Shown here piece after piece: positions 14,244-23,142 of a stretch of 54,878 bases of DNA. The notes under the pieces are model-generated. The model saw only the letters and a program-made list of their open reading frames with translations. It was not told where the DNA came from and made no database searches. Both the position numbers and the translations under genes were made by a program. Positions within the stretch are counted from its first letter, which is position 1, and each line of letters opens with the position of its first letter. The DNA lies in NCBI GenBank assembly GCA_946554445.1, contig CAMNSD010000029.1:1-54878 (forward strand). Direction: 5' to 3'. The stretch is from an uncultured Lachnospiraceae bacterium (GTDB lineage Bacteria > Bacillota > Clostridia > Lachnospirales > Lachnospiraceae).

Positions 14244-14880
14244 CAAGATAATCCTCCACAAACTTCTTATAACCATCCACATCTGCTCCCAGAATGGAAT
14301 CTCCTACGATATTTCCATCCTTGTCAATGAACATGGTCGTGGGCACACCCAACACGTCCTTTAAGATTGGAGCAAAATCCTGATTGACAATCATCTGTGT
14401 AAACTCTGCCCCAGCGTTTGATGTTATGTCAACCGCGAGATCCCGATGTTCCGTATCCTCTTCTCCGTTGATATCAATGATCAGTCCCACCATCTGCACA
14501 TTGTCCGGCATCTCTTTAGACCATTCGCCCAGTTCCGGCATTTCCCCCACGCAGGGATTACAGAAGGTGCCCCAAATATTGAGCACCGTCAGATCCTTTT
14601 GTGCAAAGATACTATCCGTAACCGTATTCCCTTCCAGATCGACTGTTGAAAAGGATGGGAACTTCGCACTTTCCGCCTGCAGTGCCTGATCATCCTCCTG
14701 CACATTATCTTCTACTGTCTGTGTTGGCACATCTTTGTCCGCATTCGCCTGACTGCCTGCTGTGTCCCCGCAGCCTGTCAGAAACACAAGGACAGTGCAC
14801 AGGGCAAGCCCTTTCCTAATATGCTGTTTCTGGCCTTTCTCCCAATTTGTCACTGCGTTTCCATATTTTATGTTAACCAA
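14233..14880 (-). CDS. TlpA-family thiol-disulfide oxidoreductase lipoprotein
   Basis: A lipoprotein signal is present (basic start, [12 protein letters not shown] with the lipobox Cys at residue 37), so the protein is anchored on the outer face of the membrane. An acidic linker of about 35 residues leads to a thioredoxin-like domain. It carries [17 protein letters not shown] (redox Cys107 and Cys110) and a cis-proline region [16 protein letters not shown]. The start is a TTG at 14880 with AGGAGAG six bases upstream. TlpA proteins reduce disulfides of secreted proteins or cytochromes using a membrane electron donor. Here the downstream membrane genes suggest a ferredoxin-linked donor instead of the usual CcdA. 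Confidence 0.9.
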   Translation of the reverse strand: MVNIKYGNAVTNWEKGQKQHIRKGLALCTVLVFLTGCGDTAGSQANADKDVPTQTVEDNVQEDDQALQAESAKFPSFSTVDLEGNTVTDSIFAQKDLTVLNIWGTFCNPCVGEMPELGEWSKEMPDNVQMVGLIIDINGEEDTEHRDLAVDITSNAGAEFTQMIVNQDFAPILKDVLGVPTTMFIDKDGNIVGDSILGADVDGYKKFVEDYLGGQ

Positions 14881-15100
14881 TGTTGTCTCTCCTTTCTAAT
14901 GGAATACATCCCCAGACATGATCGTTTTTCTCGTGTTAGTATACCATATAGTTTCACAGATAAGCAATATCCCTGCACCAGAGACCAGATGACACACAGT
15001 CCCATCCATGTTATAATTACTTCATTCCTTTTATTTAATCATGGAATGTATGGAACTGCGACTTATCAGAACTGAGAAACCCCAGAAAGGAAGCTGCCCT

Positions 15101-15622
15101 ATGAAAGACGTCTTTATTATATATAACACCTGTTGTTTTTATGAGATTGTAATCCTGAATTATTTTATGAACTGTACTGACTGTGATATGATCCTGTGTT
15201 CTCCGGATGGACAGCCAATCCGAACAACGGAAGGCTACTCCGTCAATGCTGACATGGCGCTTATGGACGTGGATACAGAACAGATCAGGAGTTTTATCGT
15301 CCCCGGCGGCGATATCTCCCAGATCAACAACAGCCCTCTACAGCAGTATCTACAGGATTTAAAGAAAAGGGGCATTCTGATCGCTGCCATCTGCGCCGGT
15401 GTCGATCTGCTTGAGGATGCAGGTATATTAAAGGGAATCCCGTCAACGCACAGTATGGATGTGGACATTGCAAATGGCGATCATGTGATCACCGCCAGAG
15501 CCAATGCCTATGTGGATTTTGCCATTGAGGTTGCTAAAGAACTGGATTTATTCACCGATGCAGAAGATTTACAGGAAACCATAGATTTCTGGAAATATTT
15601 TAAACGGGCGCCGCAGGTTTGA
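15101..15622 (+). CDS. DJ-1/PfpI-family protein
   Basis: This 173-residue protein covers the whole DJ-1/PfpI flavodoxin-like fold. The nucleophile elbow is IAAICAGVDLLEDAG (Cys around residue 110), preceded by IVPGGDISQINN, and a glutamate-rich N-terminus is absent. Family members include glyoxalase-III-like enzymes, chaperones and amidases; the cysteine nucleophile and the glycine-rich turn are seen here but the substrate is not. Start 15101 has AAAGGAAG ten bases upstream; earlier in-frame starts at 15041 lack a site. The gene stands alone, converging on a small membrane protein gene. Confidence 0.82.
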   Translation: MKDVFIIYNTCCFYEIVILNYFMNCTDCDMILCSPDGQPIRTTEGYSVNADMALMDVDTEQIRSFIVPGGDISQINNSPLQQYLQDLKKRGILIAAICAGVDLLEDAGILKGIPSTHSMDVDIANGDHVITARANAYVDFAIEVAKELDLFTDAEDLQETIDFWKYFKRAPQV

Positions 15623-15653
15623 AATCACTATGTCTGTGCCATTTTACAAATCA

Positions 15654-15989
15654 CTAGCCTGCAACAAACCCGACCACATCCCATCGACACAGAGCCATGC
15701 ACAAAAGCGCCCAAATTACCATACTGCCTGCCGCACAGAGTAATTTCCGGCCTCCCTGCGCCTTCATGCGTTTCAAAAACCAGATATCCGGGAGCAGCGC
15801 AACTCCAATCCACAGTGCCAATTCGATCACTCCCATAATGCCGGCTGTTCCCTCGTCCACCATGCCATCATATTGATAGATGCGTCCGGTAATATCCAAA
15901 AAGCCCATCGTCAGCCAGACAGGGCTCAGGAAGGAAGTAATAGCACACCATATTCCCAGCATGACATTCGTAAGTTCAGTCTGTTTCAT
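15654..15989 (-). CDS. Small membrane protein of unknown function
   Basis: This protein of about 111 residues has three hydrophobic segments: LGIWCAITSFLSPVWLTMGF, then MGVIELALWIGVALLPDIWF, then LLCAAGSMVIWALLCMALC. No charged motif or family signature is recognised. The start at 15989 (the second of two adjacent Mets) has GGGGAAAG upstream at good distance. It lies 12 bases upstream of the end of the GGDEF gene on the opposite side of a convergent gap. Both are read from the minus strand, but the GGDEF gene is upstream, so the two may be co-transcribed. Confidence 0.6.
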   Translation of the reverse strand: MKQTELTNVMLGIWCAITSFLSPVWLTMGFLDITGRIYQYDGMVDEGTAGIMGVIELALWIGVALLPDIWFLKRMKAQGGRKLLCAAGSMVIWALLCMALCRWDVVGFVAG

Positions 15990-16001
15990 CATTCTTTCCC
16001 C

Positions 16002-17972
16002 TTACTTGCGTCCTTTGGAACCCAGGAAGGTGGGATCATTCTGGTACTCTTTAAATCTTCGCTCAATCTCTTGGCCTGGAAGCACACAATGATGGATTTC
16101 CAGACCTGCAATCCTTCCCTGGTAGGACTTCTGATATTCATCCCCGCCTATCACAACCCGGTTTGGCACTTTCAGATTAGGCGCCTTATCTCTGCTGCCA
16201 ATCAAAAGACCGTTAAAGTACAATCTTGCCACACCAGTGATAGCATCATAGGAAATGCACATATAAGCCCATTCTCCCGGTACTGCCTGGCGGCCAAAGA
16301 TATCGAACCACTCATTGGTCTCCCTGTCATCTTTCATACGGTACACACAGCTGCCAAGCCCATCAGTCGGAGACAGACTCATGAAGCCATCTGCATATGT
16401 TATGTAAACTACACTTGTCCAGGACTGCTTCTCATCCGGATGAATCCATAGACAAATCGTATAACTTTCACTGAACATCACAGATTTGGGAAGTTTCACC
16501 ACATTTTCCCGTATCTTACCCCCAGGAAAATGAAGCGCTCTCTGACTTTCCACCACACCAGCCTGATAACAGAATCCCTCTCCCGCATATTCTCCCGCGA
16601 AACGTCCCTCATCATCCATCAGATTATCCTGGAAAGAATAAACAGTCGGTTTTTGATTATTGACAAAGAAATAACGATTGTTATATTTATTTAGGAACTG
16701 CTCCGCCGTAAGCGGTCTTCCATAAAACTCTCCCAGGCCCAGATGTGCCCCATAATTGGCAAGTACACCCGCCTGAAAAGAATTGGTGATGCCCTGCGCC
16801 ACCACCATAAATTTCAGATCCCTGCCCATGCTGATCACATTGCGCAAAAGCAGCATCTGTCTTTTACCGCTCTGTGCCTCTTCGGGCAAAAGTCTGGAAT
16901 CCAGCTTGAGGATCTGCGCCGGAATATGCTGGAGCACCTTAAAGGAGGAAGCAGAACCAAAATTCTCGATTGCGATCTCAAATCCCATCTGCGTCAAAAT
17001 TTCAACCGCACAGGCCATTTTCTCGTTGCGCCCCAGAAAAGCCTCTTCTTCAATGCAAAGTTTCAACTCTTCCGGCGCCACCTGATATTTCTCCAAACAG
17101 TCCCTGATATGGTTCAACCCATCATTTTGCAGAATAAATTTCCCCGAAATCCGGACATACATCTGCATCCTGGCAAAGACGGTATTCTTCCATTGTTCTT
17201 TCCACTTACAGACTTGCTCAAAGACAATCTTATCCAGTTTCACAATCACGCCATACTGTTCAAATACCGGAATAAATTTCTCTTCTGGCAAAAGTCCCAT
17301 CCCCGGGAAGCGCCAGAATACGGAGATCTTAGCCGCATACACATCGGAATTTTGCAGATAAATGACTGGCTGCAGATACATCTCAAACTCATCCCCATGA
17401 AAGGATGTCAGAGCCCGGTCTTTCATGGCCTTCTGATCCGTAATCTGCTCTTTTATCATCTCATAGTTTACATAAGTTCCTTTTCCATTCTTTTTGACGA
17501 AGTACATCGCCTCATCGCTCTGATCCAGAATCCTGGAAATTTGGCCGGTAAACTGCTGATGATAAGTCACCCCAATACTAAAAGAAAGAAAGGCGCTCAT
17601 CGCTTCGTCAAAATCTTCCTTCAGCGTATGCTGCAGCCTTGCGAACCTATCTTCTATTGCCTGTTCGGTCAATCCGCCGTCACAGACCACCACAAACTCG
17701 TCGCCGCCCATACGCACGACCAGCTGCCCGGGAAACTCATGCTCAAGAATCCTGCTGACAAACATCAACAGTTCATCTCCCTTGGCATGTCCGTACACAT
17801 CATTGACCAGCTTGAAATTATCCACATCCATATAGACACAGTGTATGATATCCTTCTCATCCAGCTGTTCCCATATCTCATGGAGTCCTCTTCTGTTGAC
17901 CAGTCCGGTCAAATAGTCGGTATTCTTTTCATTTTTAAATTGACCAATCAGTTGATGAAATGTATTCTTCAT
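16002..17972 (-). CDS. GGDEF, degenerate EAL and C-terminal LamG-like fusion protein
   Basis: About 656 residues, no signal peptide. Residues 20-170 are a diguanylate cyclase domain with metal-binding Asp in YMDVDNFKLVNDVYGHAKGD and intact MGGDEF; no RxxD product-inhibition site precedes it. Residues 190-430 follow the EAL fold but have lost most catalytic residues: EAL is replaced by KIS, the strand Asn by Arg, DDFG by ENFG and AEG by AQG. Residues 470-650 resemble a LamG/concanavalin-like sandwich (SYTICLWIHPDEKQSWTSVV, VARLYFNGLLIGS). Such lectin domains are normally extracellular, so the intracellular fusion is odd. The start is uncertain (17972, 17981 or 18011). Confidence 0.85.
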   Translation of the reverse strand: MKNTFHQLIGQFKNEKNTDYLTGLVNRRGLHEIWEQLDEKDIIHCVYMDVDNFKLVNDVYGHAKGDELLMFVSRILEHEFPGQLVVRMGGDEFVVVCDGGLTEQAIEDRFARLQHTLKEDFDEAMSAFLSFSIGVTYHQQFTGQISRILDQSDEAMYFVKKNGKGTYVNYEMIKEQITDQKAMKDRALTSFHGDEFEMYLQPVIYLQNSDVYAAKISVFWRFPGMGLLPEEKFIPVFEQYGVIVKLDKIVFEQVCKWKEQWKNTVFARMQMYVRISGKFILQNDGLNHIRDCLEKYQVAPEELKLCIEEEAFLGRNEKMACAVEILTQMGFEIAIENFGSASSFKVLQHIPAQILKLDSRLLPEEAQSGKRQMLLLRNVISMGRDLKFMVVAQGITNSFQAGVLANYGAHLGLGEFYGRPLTAEQFLNKYNNRYFFVNNQKPTVYSFQDNLMDDEGRFAGEYAGEGFCYQAGVVESQRALHFPGGKIRENVVKLPKSVMFSESYTICLWIHPDEKQSWTSVVYITYADGFMSLSPTDGLGSCVYRMKDDRETNEWFDIFGRQAVPGEWAYMCISYDAITGVARLYFNGLLIGSRDKAPNLKVPNRVVIGGDEYQKSYQGRIAGLEIHHCVLPGQEIERRFKEYQNDPTFLGSKGRK

Positions 17973-18005
17973 TTTTCCCATTCCGAAGCTTTTACACAAT
18001 GAACC

Positions 18006-18045
18006 GTACAAATCTCAAATTTGTACCCCTCTACTACAAATTTGA
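18006..18045. promoter_or_regulatory. Repeated CAAATTTG palindromes upstream of the GGDEF gene
   Basis: CAAATTTG occurs at 18016-18023 and again at 18037-18044, 21 bp apart (two helical turns). It also forms an 11-bp inverted repeat (18015-18025 with 18035-18045), and GTACAAAT/ATTTGTAC overlaps on the gene-proximal side. There is no T run, so an operator is more likely than a terminator. Confidence 0.4.
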
Positions 18046-18150
18046 ATGTAAGCATTTGAGCAATTTGCCTATTTTTTCTGCCCAATTAATCATCTTATGT
18101 TCATATTGTACAACAGCAGCATCTTGGAGTCAATATTTCTTTGAAATATT

Positions 18151-18462
18151 TTAGATATTATTGAAGTATTTAGCTTTATCCATGGCCTCAGACGCATAAT
18201 CGGCTGTCCACTTATCATAAGGACAGCTATTTTTTTTCATCACGGCGCGCAGTTCCACATAACAGCCGCAGGCCCTGCACATGCCGTCGTACAGAAGATC
18301 ACAGGCTTTACAAAGCAAGAGCCGCCTTTCATAAAGCGGCTCTGTCACTTTTAAATCTTCATCCAGATTGGCAATGTATGTGTGCAGATTTTCAAAGTAT
18401 TCCTTCTGGTCCATGTCCCTGGTGAGACATTTCCGGCAGACACGTTTTCCTCCCATCTCCAT
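18151..18462 (-). CDS. DUF6171-family cysteine-rich protein
   Basis: This 103-residue protein has cysteines arranged as CRKCL near the N-terminus, then LLCKACDLLYDGMCRACGCY and a final KKNSCPYDKW. This is the pattern of DUF6171 proteins, which probably hold one or two zinc ions. The middle region is charged and helical. The function is unknown and nothing in the sequence indicates an enzyme. It lies between abfA and the GGDEF gene on the same strand, with a 105-base gap to GGDEF that contains the CAAATTTG palindromes, so separate transcription is likely. Confidence 0.8.
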   Translation of the reverse strand: MEMGGKRVCRKCLTRDMDQKEYFENLHTYIANLDEDLKVTEPLYERRLLLCKACDLLYDGMCRACGCYVELRAVMKKNSCPYDKWTADYASEAMDKAKYFNNI

Positions 18463-18543
18463 ACGCAGACATCCCTCTCATCACCATTCTTGTCTTACGA
18501 AATGACCGTCCACATCCCGTAAAACAAATGCTCTCTTTTACCT

Positions 18544-20055
18544 CTACCGGATCCGGAAGCTGATCACGCTGCCCGCCGGCGCCGTAAAGCTGATCTTTCC
18601 ATCCTTTACCTCATAAGCGTCAAACTTCTCTTCCTTCACCTTCTCAGGCTCCTCGAAGGTATTGTAGGCATGTATCTCTCCCTTCAGGATAGCCGCAGTA
18701 ATCTCCTTGGGTGCAAGTTCCATAAAGGACATCTCCACAGGCGCATCCTCATCCACAGCGAGATTGGCAAGCGTCACATTCACATACCCGTCCTGATCCA
18801 CAGATACGGACTCATCCAGGAAAGGCACCTGGCAGTCTTCCGCCACGCCCACAGTCTTATTACCTTCGATAAAGCTCTCCACCAGATCTGCATCCTGATG
18901 ATGCTTATACATACGGAAAATATGATAGGTGGGGGTGAGGATCATCTTCGGTCCCTCCGTCAAGATTACGGACTGCAGCACATTGACCAACTGCGCAATA
19001 CAAGCCATCTTCACCCGATCACAATGCTTGTTGAAAATATTGAGGGTAACGCCCGCCACCAGCGCATCCCGCATGGTATTCTGCTGATAGAGGAACCCCG
19101 GATTGGTGCCTGGTTCCACATCAAACCAACAGCCCCACTCATCCACAATCATCCCGATCTCTTTCTTGGGATCATACTGATCCATGATCGCGCCGTGACG
19201 CTCCACCAGTTCCTTCATATAAACCGCTTTTGCCAGTGTCTTATACCATTCCGCCTCGTCAAACTCCGTGGCGCTTCCCTTCTTCTCCCAAACTCCCGGA
19301 ACCACATAATAGTGCAGGGAAAGACCGTCCATATAACCATGGGAAGGGGAACCCGGCTGCGGGGGTGCATAACAAGTCTTCATCACCCCTTCGGTCCAGA
19401 AATAGTCGTCGGAGTTCGGGCCGCCGCAGACTTTTTTGATCGGCTTGTCCGCATCATACTGTCTCACATAAGTCTGGTATCTCCTGTAGAGGTTCGCATA
19501 GTACTCCGGCGTCATATTGCCGCCGCAGCCCCAGTTCTCATTACCCACCCCGAAATAATCTATCTTCCAGGGCTTCTCATGACCGTTCTTCTTGCGCAGA
19601 TCAGCCATCGGGGAGACACCGTCAAAGGTAATGTACTCCACCCACTCGCTCATCTCCTGCACCGTACCGCTTCCCACATTGCCGTTCACATAGGTCTTAC
19701 AGCCCAGCTGTTCGCACAGTTCAAAAAACTCGTGGGTACCGAAGCTGTTATCCTCCACCACCCCACCCCAATGGGTATTGATCATCTTCTTGCGGTTTTC
19801 TTTGGGACCGATACCGTCCTTCCAGTGATACTCATCGGCAAAACATCCTCCCGGCCAGCGCAGCACCGGAATCTGCATTTCCTTTAATGCTTCCACCACG
19901 TCCTTGCGCATCCCATTCACATTGGGAATATCGGAATTATCCCCCACATAGAGCCCCTCGTAGATACACCGGCCCAAATGTTCGGAAAAATGTCCGTAAA
20001 TTTCCGGATTGATGTGTCCTTTTTTGTTTCTCTCATTGATAAATAACTTTGCCAT
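18544..20055 (-). CDS. abfA: GH51 alpha-L-arabinofuranosidase
   Basis: This 503-residue intracellular enzyme without a signal peptide has the typical GH51 length. The N-terminus ([20 protein letters not shown]) and [13 protein letters not shown] are diagnostic. The acid/base Glu lies in [11 protein letters not shown] (about residue 173) and the nucleophile Glu in [10 protein letters not shown] (about residue 305). The C-terminal 100 residues form the expected beta domain. It releases terminal arabinofuranose from short arabino-oligosaccharides taken up by the cell. The start at 20055 was preferred over 20067 for spacing to AAAGGA. No transporter or arabinose pathway genes adjoin it, so it may be a stand-alone gene with its own promoter. 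Confidence 0.95.
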   Translation of the reverse strand: MAKLFINERNKKGHINPEIYGHFSEHLGRCIYEGLYVGDNSDIPNVNGMRKDVVEALKEMQIPVLRWPGGCFADEYHWKDGIGPKENRKKMINTHWGGVVEDNSFGTHEFFELCEQLGCKTYVNGNVGSGTVQEMSEWVEYITFDGVSPMADLRKKNGHEKPWKIDYFGVGNENWGCGGNMTPEYYANLYRRYQTYVRQYDADKPIKKVCGGPNSDDYFWTEGVMKTCYAPPQPGSPSHGYMDGLSLHYYVVPGVWEKKGSATEFDEAEWYKTLAKAVYMKELVERHGAIMDQYDPKKEIGMIVDEWGCWFDVEPGTNPGFLYQQNTMRDALVAGVTLNIFNKHCDRVKMACIAQLVNVLQSVILTEGPKMILTPTYHIFRMYKHHQDADLVESFIEGNKTVGVAEDCQVPFLDESVSVDQDGYVNVTLANLAVDEDAPVEMSFMELAPKEITAAILKGEIHAYNTFEEPEKVKEEKFDAYEVKDGKISFTAPAGSVISFRIR

Positions 20056-20201
20056 ACGTTTTACCATTCCTTTCTATATTGTATTCCGGCATTTAATCAA
20101 TATTTGTTAAACTATTTTAATGATACCTAAAAGTATATGGGATTCTTCCGGATAAAGCAACGGTTATTTTATAGAAAAGAGAGATATTTTTTCAGATTTT
20201 T

Positions 20202-20230
20202 CTGACAAATCCACATCCTACACATAAAAT
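20202..20230 (+). promoter_or_regulatory. Sigma-A-type promoter for the glutamine-amidotransferase-type gene
   Basis: CTGACA (20202-20207), a 17-base spacer and TAAAAT (20225-20230) lie 43 bases upstream of the ATG at 20273. Both boxes match the consensus at five of six positions. Confidence 0.55.
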
Positions 20231-20272
20231 ATATTATACTCTCACTCCATAACACTCTGAAAGGAAACCGCC

Positions 20273-20911
20273 ATGCATCCTGACATCCATGTCGCCATCC
20301 TTGGCCGCAGCAAAGACACCGTAAATTACGAAACCGCCCTCCGGCGGTTGGAAATCCCTTATTTAACCACGCTGAATCCTGACGAGGCGGCTTCTTCCAC
20401 CCATTTGCTCCTTCCCGGCGGCGGCGATATCACGCCCGCCTTCTTCGGTCAGACAAATCACGGCTCCCGCGAAATCGATACGGAGTTGGATATCCTGCAA
20501 TTTCAGGCTCTTTCCCTCTTCGTGGCGCAAAAAAAGCCCGTGCTGGGCATCTGCAAGGGCCTTCAACTCATCAATGTGCATTTCGGCGGCGATATCATAC
20601 AGCATATCGAGACCGCAGACCATCATAAATGGATCGGCAGGGACCAGCTGCACTATGTCTATCACAACACCCTCGACCGCAGCGACTTTTTTTATCAACT
20701 CTACGGCAACAGCACTCTGGTCAATTCCGCCCACCACCAGGCCGTGGATCATCTGGGTGAGGGGCTTCGCTGCGCCTGCCGCGCCGGAGATAACGTGATA
20801 GAGGGGCTATTCCACGCCTACCTGCCCCTATTCGCCGTCCAGTGGCACCCGGAACGCTTCTGGGACCAGGGCGGTGAAGCGCTTTTCCGCTATTTTATCG
20901 CTCTTTCCTAA
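20273..20911 (+). CDS. Gamma-glutamyl-gamma-aminobutyrate hydrolase-like class I amidotransferase
   Basis: This 212-residue member of peptidase family C26 has LLLPGGGDITPAFFG as the oxyanion region. The nucleophile Cys is in VLGICKGLQLINVHFGG (about residue 98) and the catalytic His and Glu are in FAVQWHPERF. This is the PuuD-like architecture, which splits gamma-glutamyl amides such as gamma-glutamyl-GABA in polyamine breakdown. At 212 residues it is a little short, and no other puu genes adjoin it, so the exact substrate is open. It starts at 20273 with GAAAGGAAA upstream. Its last 17 bases overlap the 3' end of the convergent DUF2974 gene. Confidence 0.87.
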   Translation: MHPDIHVAILGRSKDTVNYETALRRLEIPYLTTLNPDEAASSTHLLLPGGGDITPAFFGQTNHGSREIDTELDILQFQALSLFVAQKKPVLGICKGLQLINVHFGGDIIQHIETADHHKWIGRDQLHYVYHNTLDRSDFFYQLYGNSTLVNSAHHQAVDHLGEGLRCACRAGDNVIEGLFHAYLPLFAVQWHPERFWDQGGEALFRYFIALS

Positions 20912-22064
20912 AATGCATCTCTAACTGAGCTATCCCCTCCTCGAACTTCTCTCTCTGCAGTTCCCGCCTGCTCTTTACCTGCTCTTTGGCATGAGCAGAC
21001 ACCACATCGAACAGAGCGCGCATAATCTGTATGATCACTTCCGCCGTCTCGCTGTCCACTTCTTTCAGGGCCGCGCCTATCTTCTGGATGCTTTTAAACC
21101 AATTGGCGGTAAAATCGATCAGGTTATCCGTCTCGGAAGCCTGCACCACCCGATAAAAGGTATCCACAAAGGTATGCATCTGTTCTTGGTCCAGAGAAAG
21201 GATCCACTCGTTGAGCGCCTGGTCCATAAACTTACGTCCTGCGCGGATTTCCTCCACAATCTTAAAAGAATCATCCCGGATCAACCATGTATAAGGATTA
21301 TGCTGTGCCAGGCCGATGGTCCTGCTCTCCACCACCTTATAGTTTTCTTCCGTATAGAGAAGCATCCCCACCAGGGAAGAGCGCGGCACCGTCTTGTGTA
21401 TTCTCCCTTCAATCTCCGCATAGGCGCTCTTCTTCCTGACCTCCGGCCGAAAGCCCGGCCCGTCATGATCATAAATCCGCTCAATCCGCTTCCGCACATC
21501 GTCCCTGCAGTTCATGGACGCATAAACTGCCAGATTGCCGCCCTTGGAATGGCCGCCCACATAGAAGCTGCCCTCAATGGTCCCGGCCGCCTGTTCCAGA
21601 TAACTGACGCTCAAGCGCTGCCCCGGCACAGGCTCCGAAAAAGCCAGGTTCAAATCCTCCTTCCAGCCCACGATACTCTCATCCGTTCCCCGAAAGACCA
21701 CATAGGTGACGCCGCCGGACAATCCACAGACCACCGCCGAAAACTGCGTCTCCTGCTCCAGTTCAATCTGGTTTACATAATTCCATAATCGCATATTGCC
21801 GAAACGCCTGCTCTTATAGATTCCTTGAAAGAGAGCGGTATTGTCCTTTCGATAGCGCTCATCCGCATAGAGATGGTCATAATCCTCATGCGCCGCAAGT
21901 TCCTGTATGCTGACAGCGCTGCCCGCTTCTCCCGGTCCCGGCACCATCCCGTCTAACTTTAGATAGGCAAACTGGCTGATGACCAGACTGTCCACATCGC
22001 TGAACGGTTTTTCCGCCAGCGTATAGTCACCGTATTCTTTCAGATAATCCAGAATCGTTCCCAT
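20895..22064 (-). CDS. DUF2974/Mbeg1-like alpha/beta-hydrolase-fold protein
   Basis: This 389-residue protein has a lipase-like core. VVFRGTDESIVGWKEDLNLA carries the strand and oxyanion region (residues 122-141) and VGGHSKGGNLAVYASM holds the serine nucleophile elbow GHSKG at Ser173. IYDHDGPGF probably supplies an acid residue and the long C-terminal half is helical and charged. This pattern matches DUF2974, a family of putative lipases without assigned substrate. It is the third gene of a minus-strand unit, 23 bases after the NdpA-like gene, which follows a regulator by 29 bases. No signal peptide is seen, so it acts in the cytoplasm or on the inner membrane face. Confidence 0.85.
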   Translation of the reverse strand: MGTILDYLKEYGDYTLAEKPFSDVDSLVISQFAYLKLDGMVPGPGEAGSAVSIQELAAHEDYDHLYADERYRKDNTALFQGIYKSRRFGNMRLWNYVNQIELEQETQFSAVVCGLSGGVTYVVFRGTDESIVGWKEDLNLAFSEPVPGQRLSVSYLEQAAGTIEGSFYVGGHSKGGNLAVYASMNCRDDVRKRIERIYDHDGPGFRPEVRKKSAYAEIEGRIHKTVPRSSLVGMLLYTEENYKVVESRTIGLAQHNPYTWLIRDDSFKIVEEIRAGRKFMDQALNEWILSLDQEQMHTFVDTFYRVVQASETDNLIDFTANWFKSIQKIGAALKEVDSETAEVIIQIMRALFDVVSAHAKEQVKSRRELQREKFEEGIAQLEMHFRKER

Positions 22065-22087
22065 GCCTTGTATCCCTCTTCATCCGA

Positions 22088-23113
22088 CTACAACTTTGCC
22101 TCCAGATGCTCAATATTCTTGATCAGCACCGATACTGTCCCATCCGGATTCGTAATAAATTCCACGCTCCGGGGATTCTTATATTGCTCCATCGGTATCT
22201 TGATCTCAATCCCTGTATCCGTAAAAAGGTGCTGGCTCTGATATTTGCGCACCGTATTCTCACTCTGGGGTTCGATCTTTTCCTTCACCATATCGTACTT
22301 TTCCATCTTATCCTGAAAAGCTACCTTTAATTCCGGCTGATCCTCAAAAATTTTCTCCCCGATCTCCTCCACCACGAATCCGCCGTTCTCTTCCATCTCT
22401 TCCTGCAAAATACGCTTGGCCCGCATCTGCTTTTCAAACCGCTCCGTCTCATCAAAGCCTTCCTTCTGCACACTCTCCACAGCACGGCTGACGATGGACA
22501 ATTTGGACTTGTGGGACAGATGGGAACTGCATTTTAAAAACAGATAAGAAAAATAGTTGACCTTTTCCCCGTTGACCTCGTATTTTTTCTCCATCACCCA
22601 CACAGATAAATCGTCCAGACGAATGATAGCCGCCTCTGAGAGACGCTGACTCTCCGAAGGTAAGATCGCCTTATGACGGATAATCTCGTTGCTGTTGCCC
22701 TCTCCTTCCATGAGCGGCATCGTTCTGTGGGTATAAAGCGCCTTATAGTTCATCTTGAGAAACGCCAAATACTCCGACTCCTGCTCCCGAAAACGCACCA
22801 CCAGAAGATCTGCCGGCGGAATATCAATATTACTGCCCATAATTTCATACAAAAGACTGGCGATGGATTTACTAATCTCCACAAAATCTTTGTCATCATA
22901 GGCCTCTAACATCTGATACACTTCCGATTCTTCCTGATAGAACCGGCACTCCTTCGCGTCATCCCCAGAACTAATCCTGGCAATATGTTCCCGCACAAAC
23001 TCTGCTATCTCCGATCCATAATCGAGTTCCCTATCGGACAGCACGGGCATGCCGATGGTAGAATCCAGGATATGTACAATCACCTTTTTTATTCTAATTT
23101 CTTCTTTGTTCAT
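22088..23113 (-). CDS. Nucleoid-associated protein, NdpA/YejK-like
   Basis: This 341-residue protein opens with IRIKKVIVHILDSTIGMPVL and has the conserved block PPADLLVVRFREQESEYLAFLKMNYK. It ends in an acidic/helical C-terminal part. This is the layout of the NdpA (37-kDa nucleoid protein) family, whose members bind DNA but have no enzymatic signature. The family is common in Firmicutes with unknown physiological role. The gene is sandwiched between an RR-SARP-like regulator and a lipase-like gene with short gaps, so it probably belongs to that operon. Confidence 0.82.
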   Translation of the reverse strand: MNKEEIRIKKVIVHILDSTIGMPVLSDRELDYGSEIAEFVREHIARISSGDDAKECRFYQEESEVYQMLEAYDDKDFVEISKSIASLLYEIMGSNIDIPPADLLVVRFREQESEYLAFLKMNYKALYTHRTMPLMEGEGNSNEIIRHKAILPSESQRLSEAAIIRLDDLSVWVMEKKYEVNGEKVNYFSYLFLKCSSHLSHKSKLSIVSRAVESVQKEGFDETERFEKQMRAKRILQEEMEENGGFVVEEIGEKIFEDQPELKVAFQDKMEKYDMVKEKIEPQSENTVRKYQSQHLFTDTGIEIKIPMEQYKNPRSVEFITNPDGTVSVLIKNIEHLEAKL

Positions 23114-23142
23114 TATATTATAACTCCTGTTATCTTATGCAT

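Noticed and set aside
16743..18002. Long plus-strand frame opposite the GGDEF fusion gene
   Set aside because: It has no ribosome binding site and its translation is compositionally odd (His/Leu/Ile rich). It mirrors a clear domain-bearing gene on the minus strand.
18670..19887. Long plus-strand frame opposite abfA
   Set aside because: It is a shadow of a highly conserved GH51 gene; the translation has no protein-like pattern.
20991..21788. Plus-strand frame opposite the DUF2974 gene
   Set aside because: No start signal; the minus-strand protein carries the GHSKG motif.
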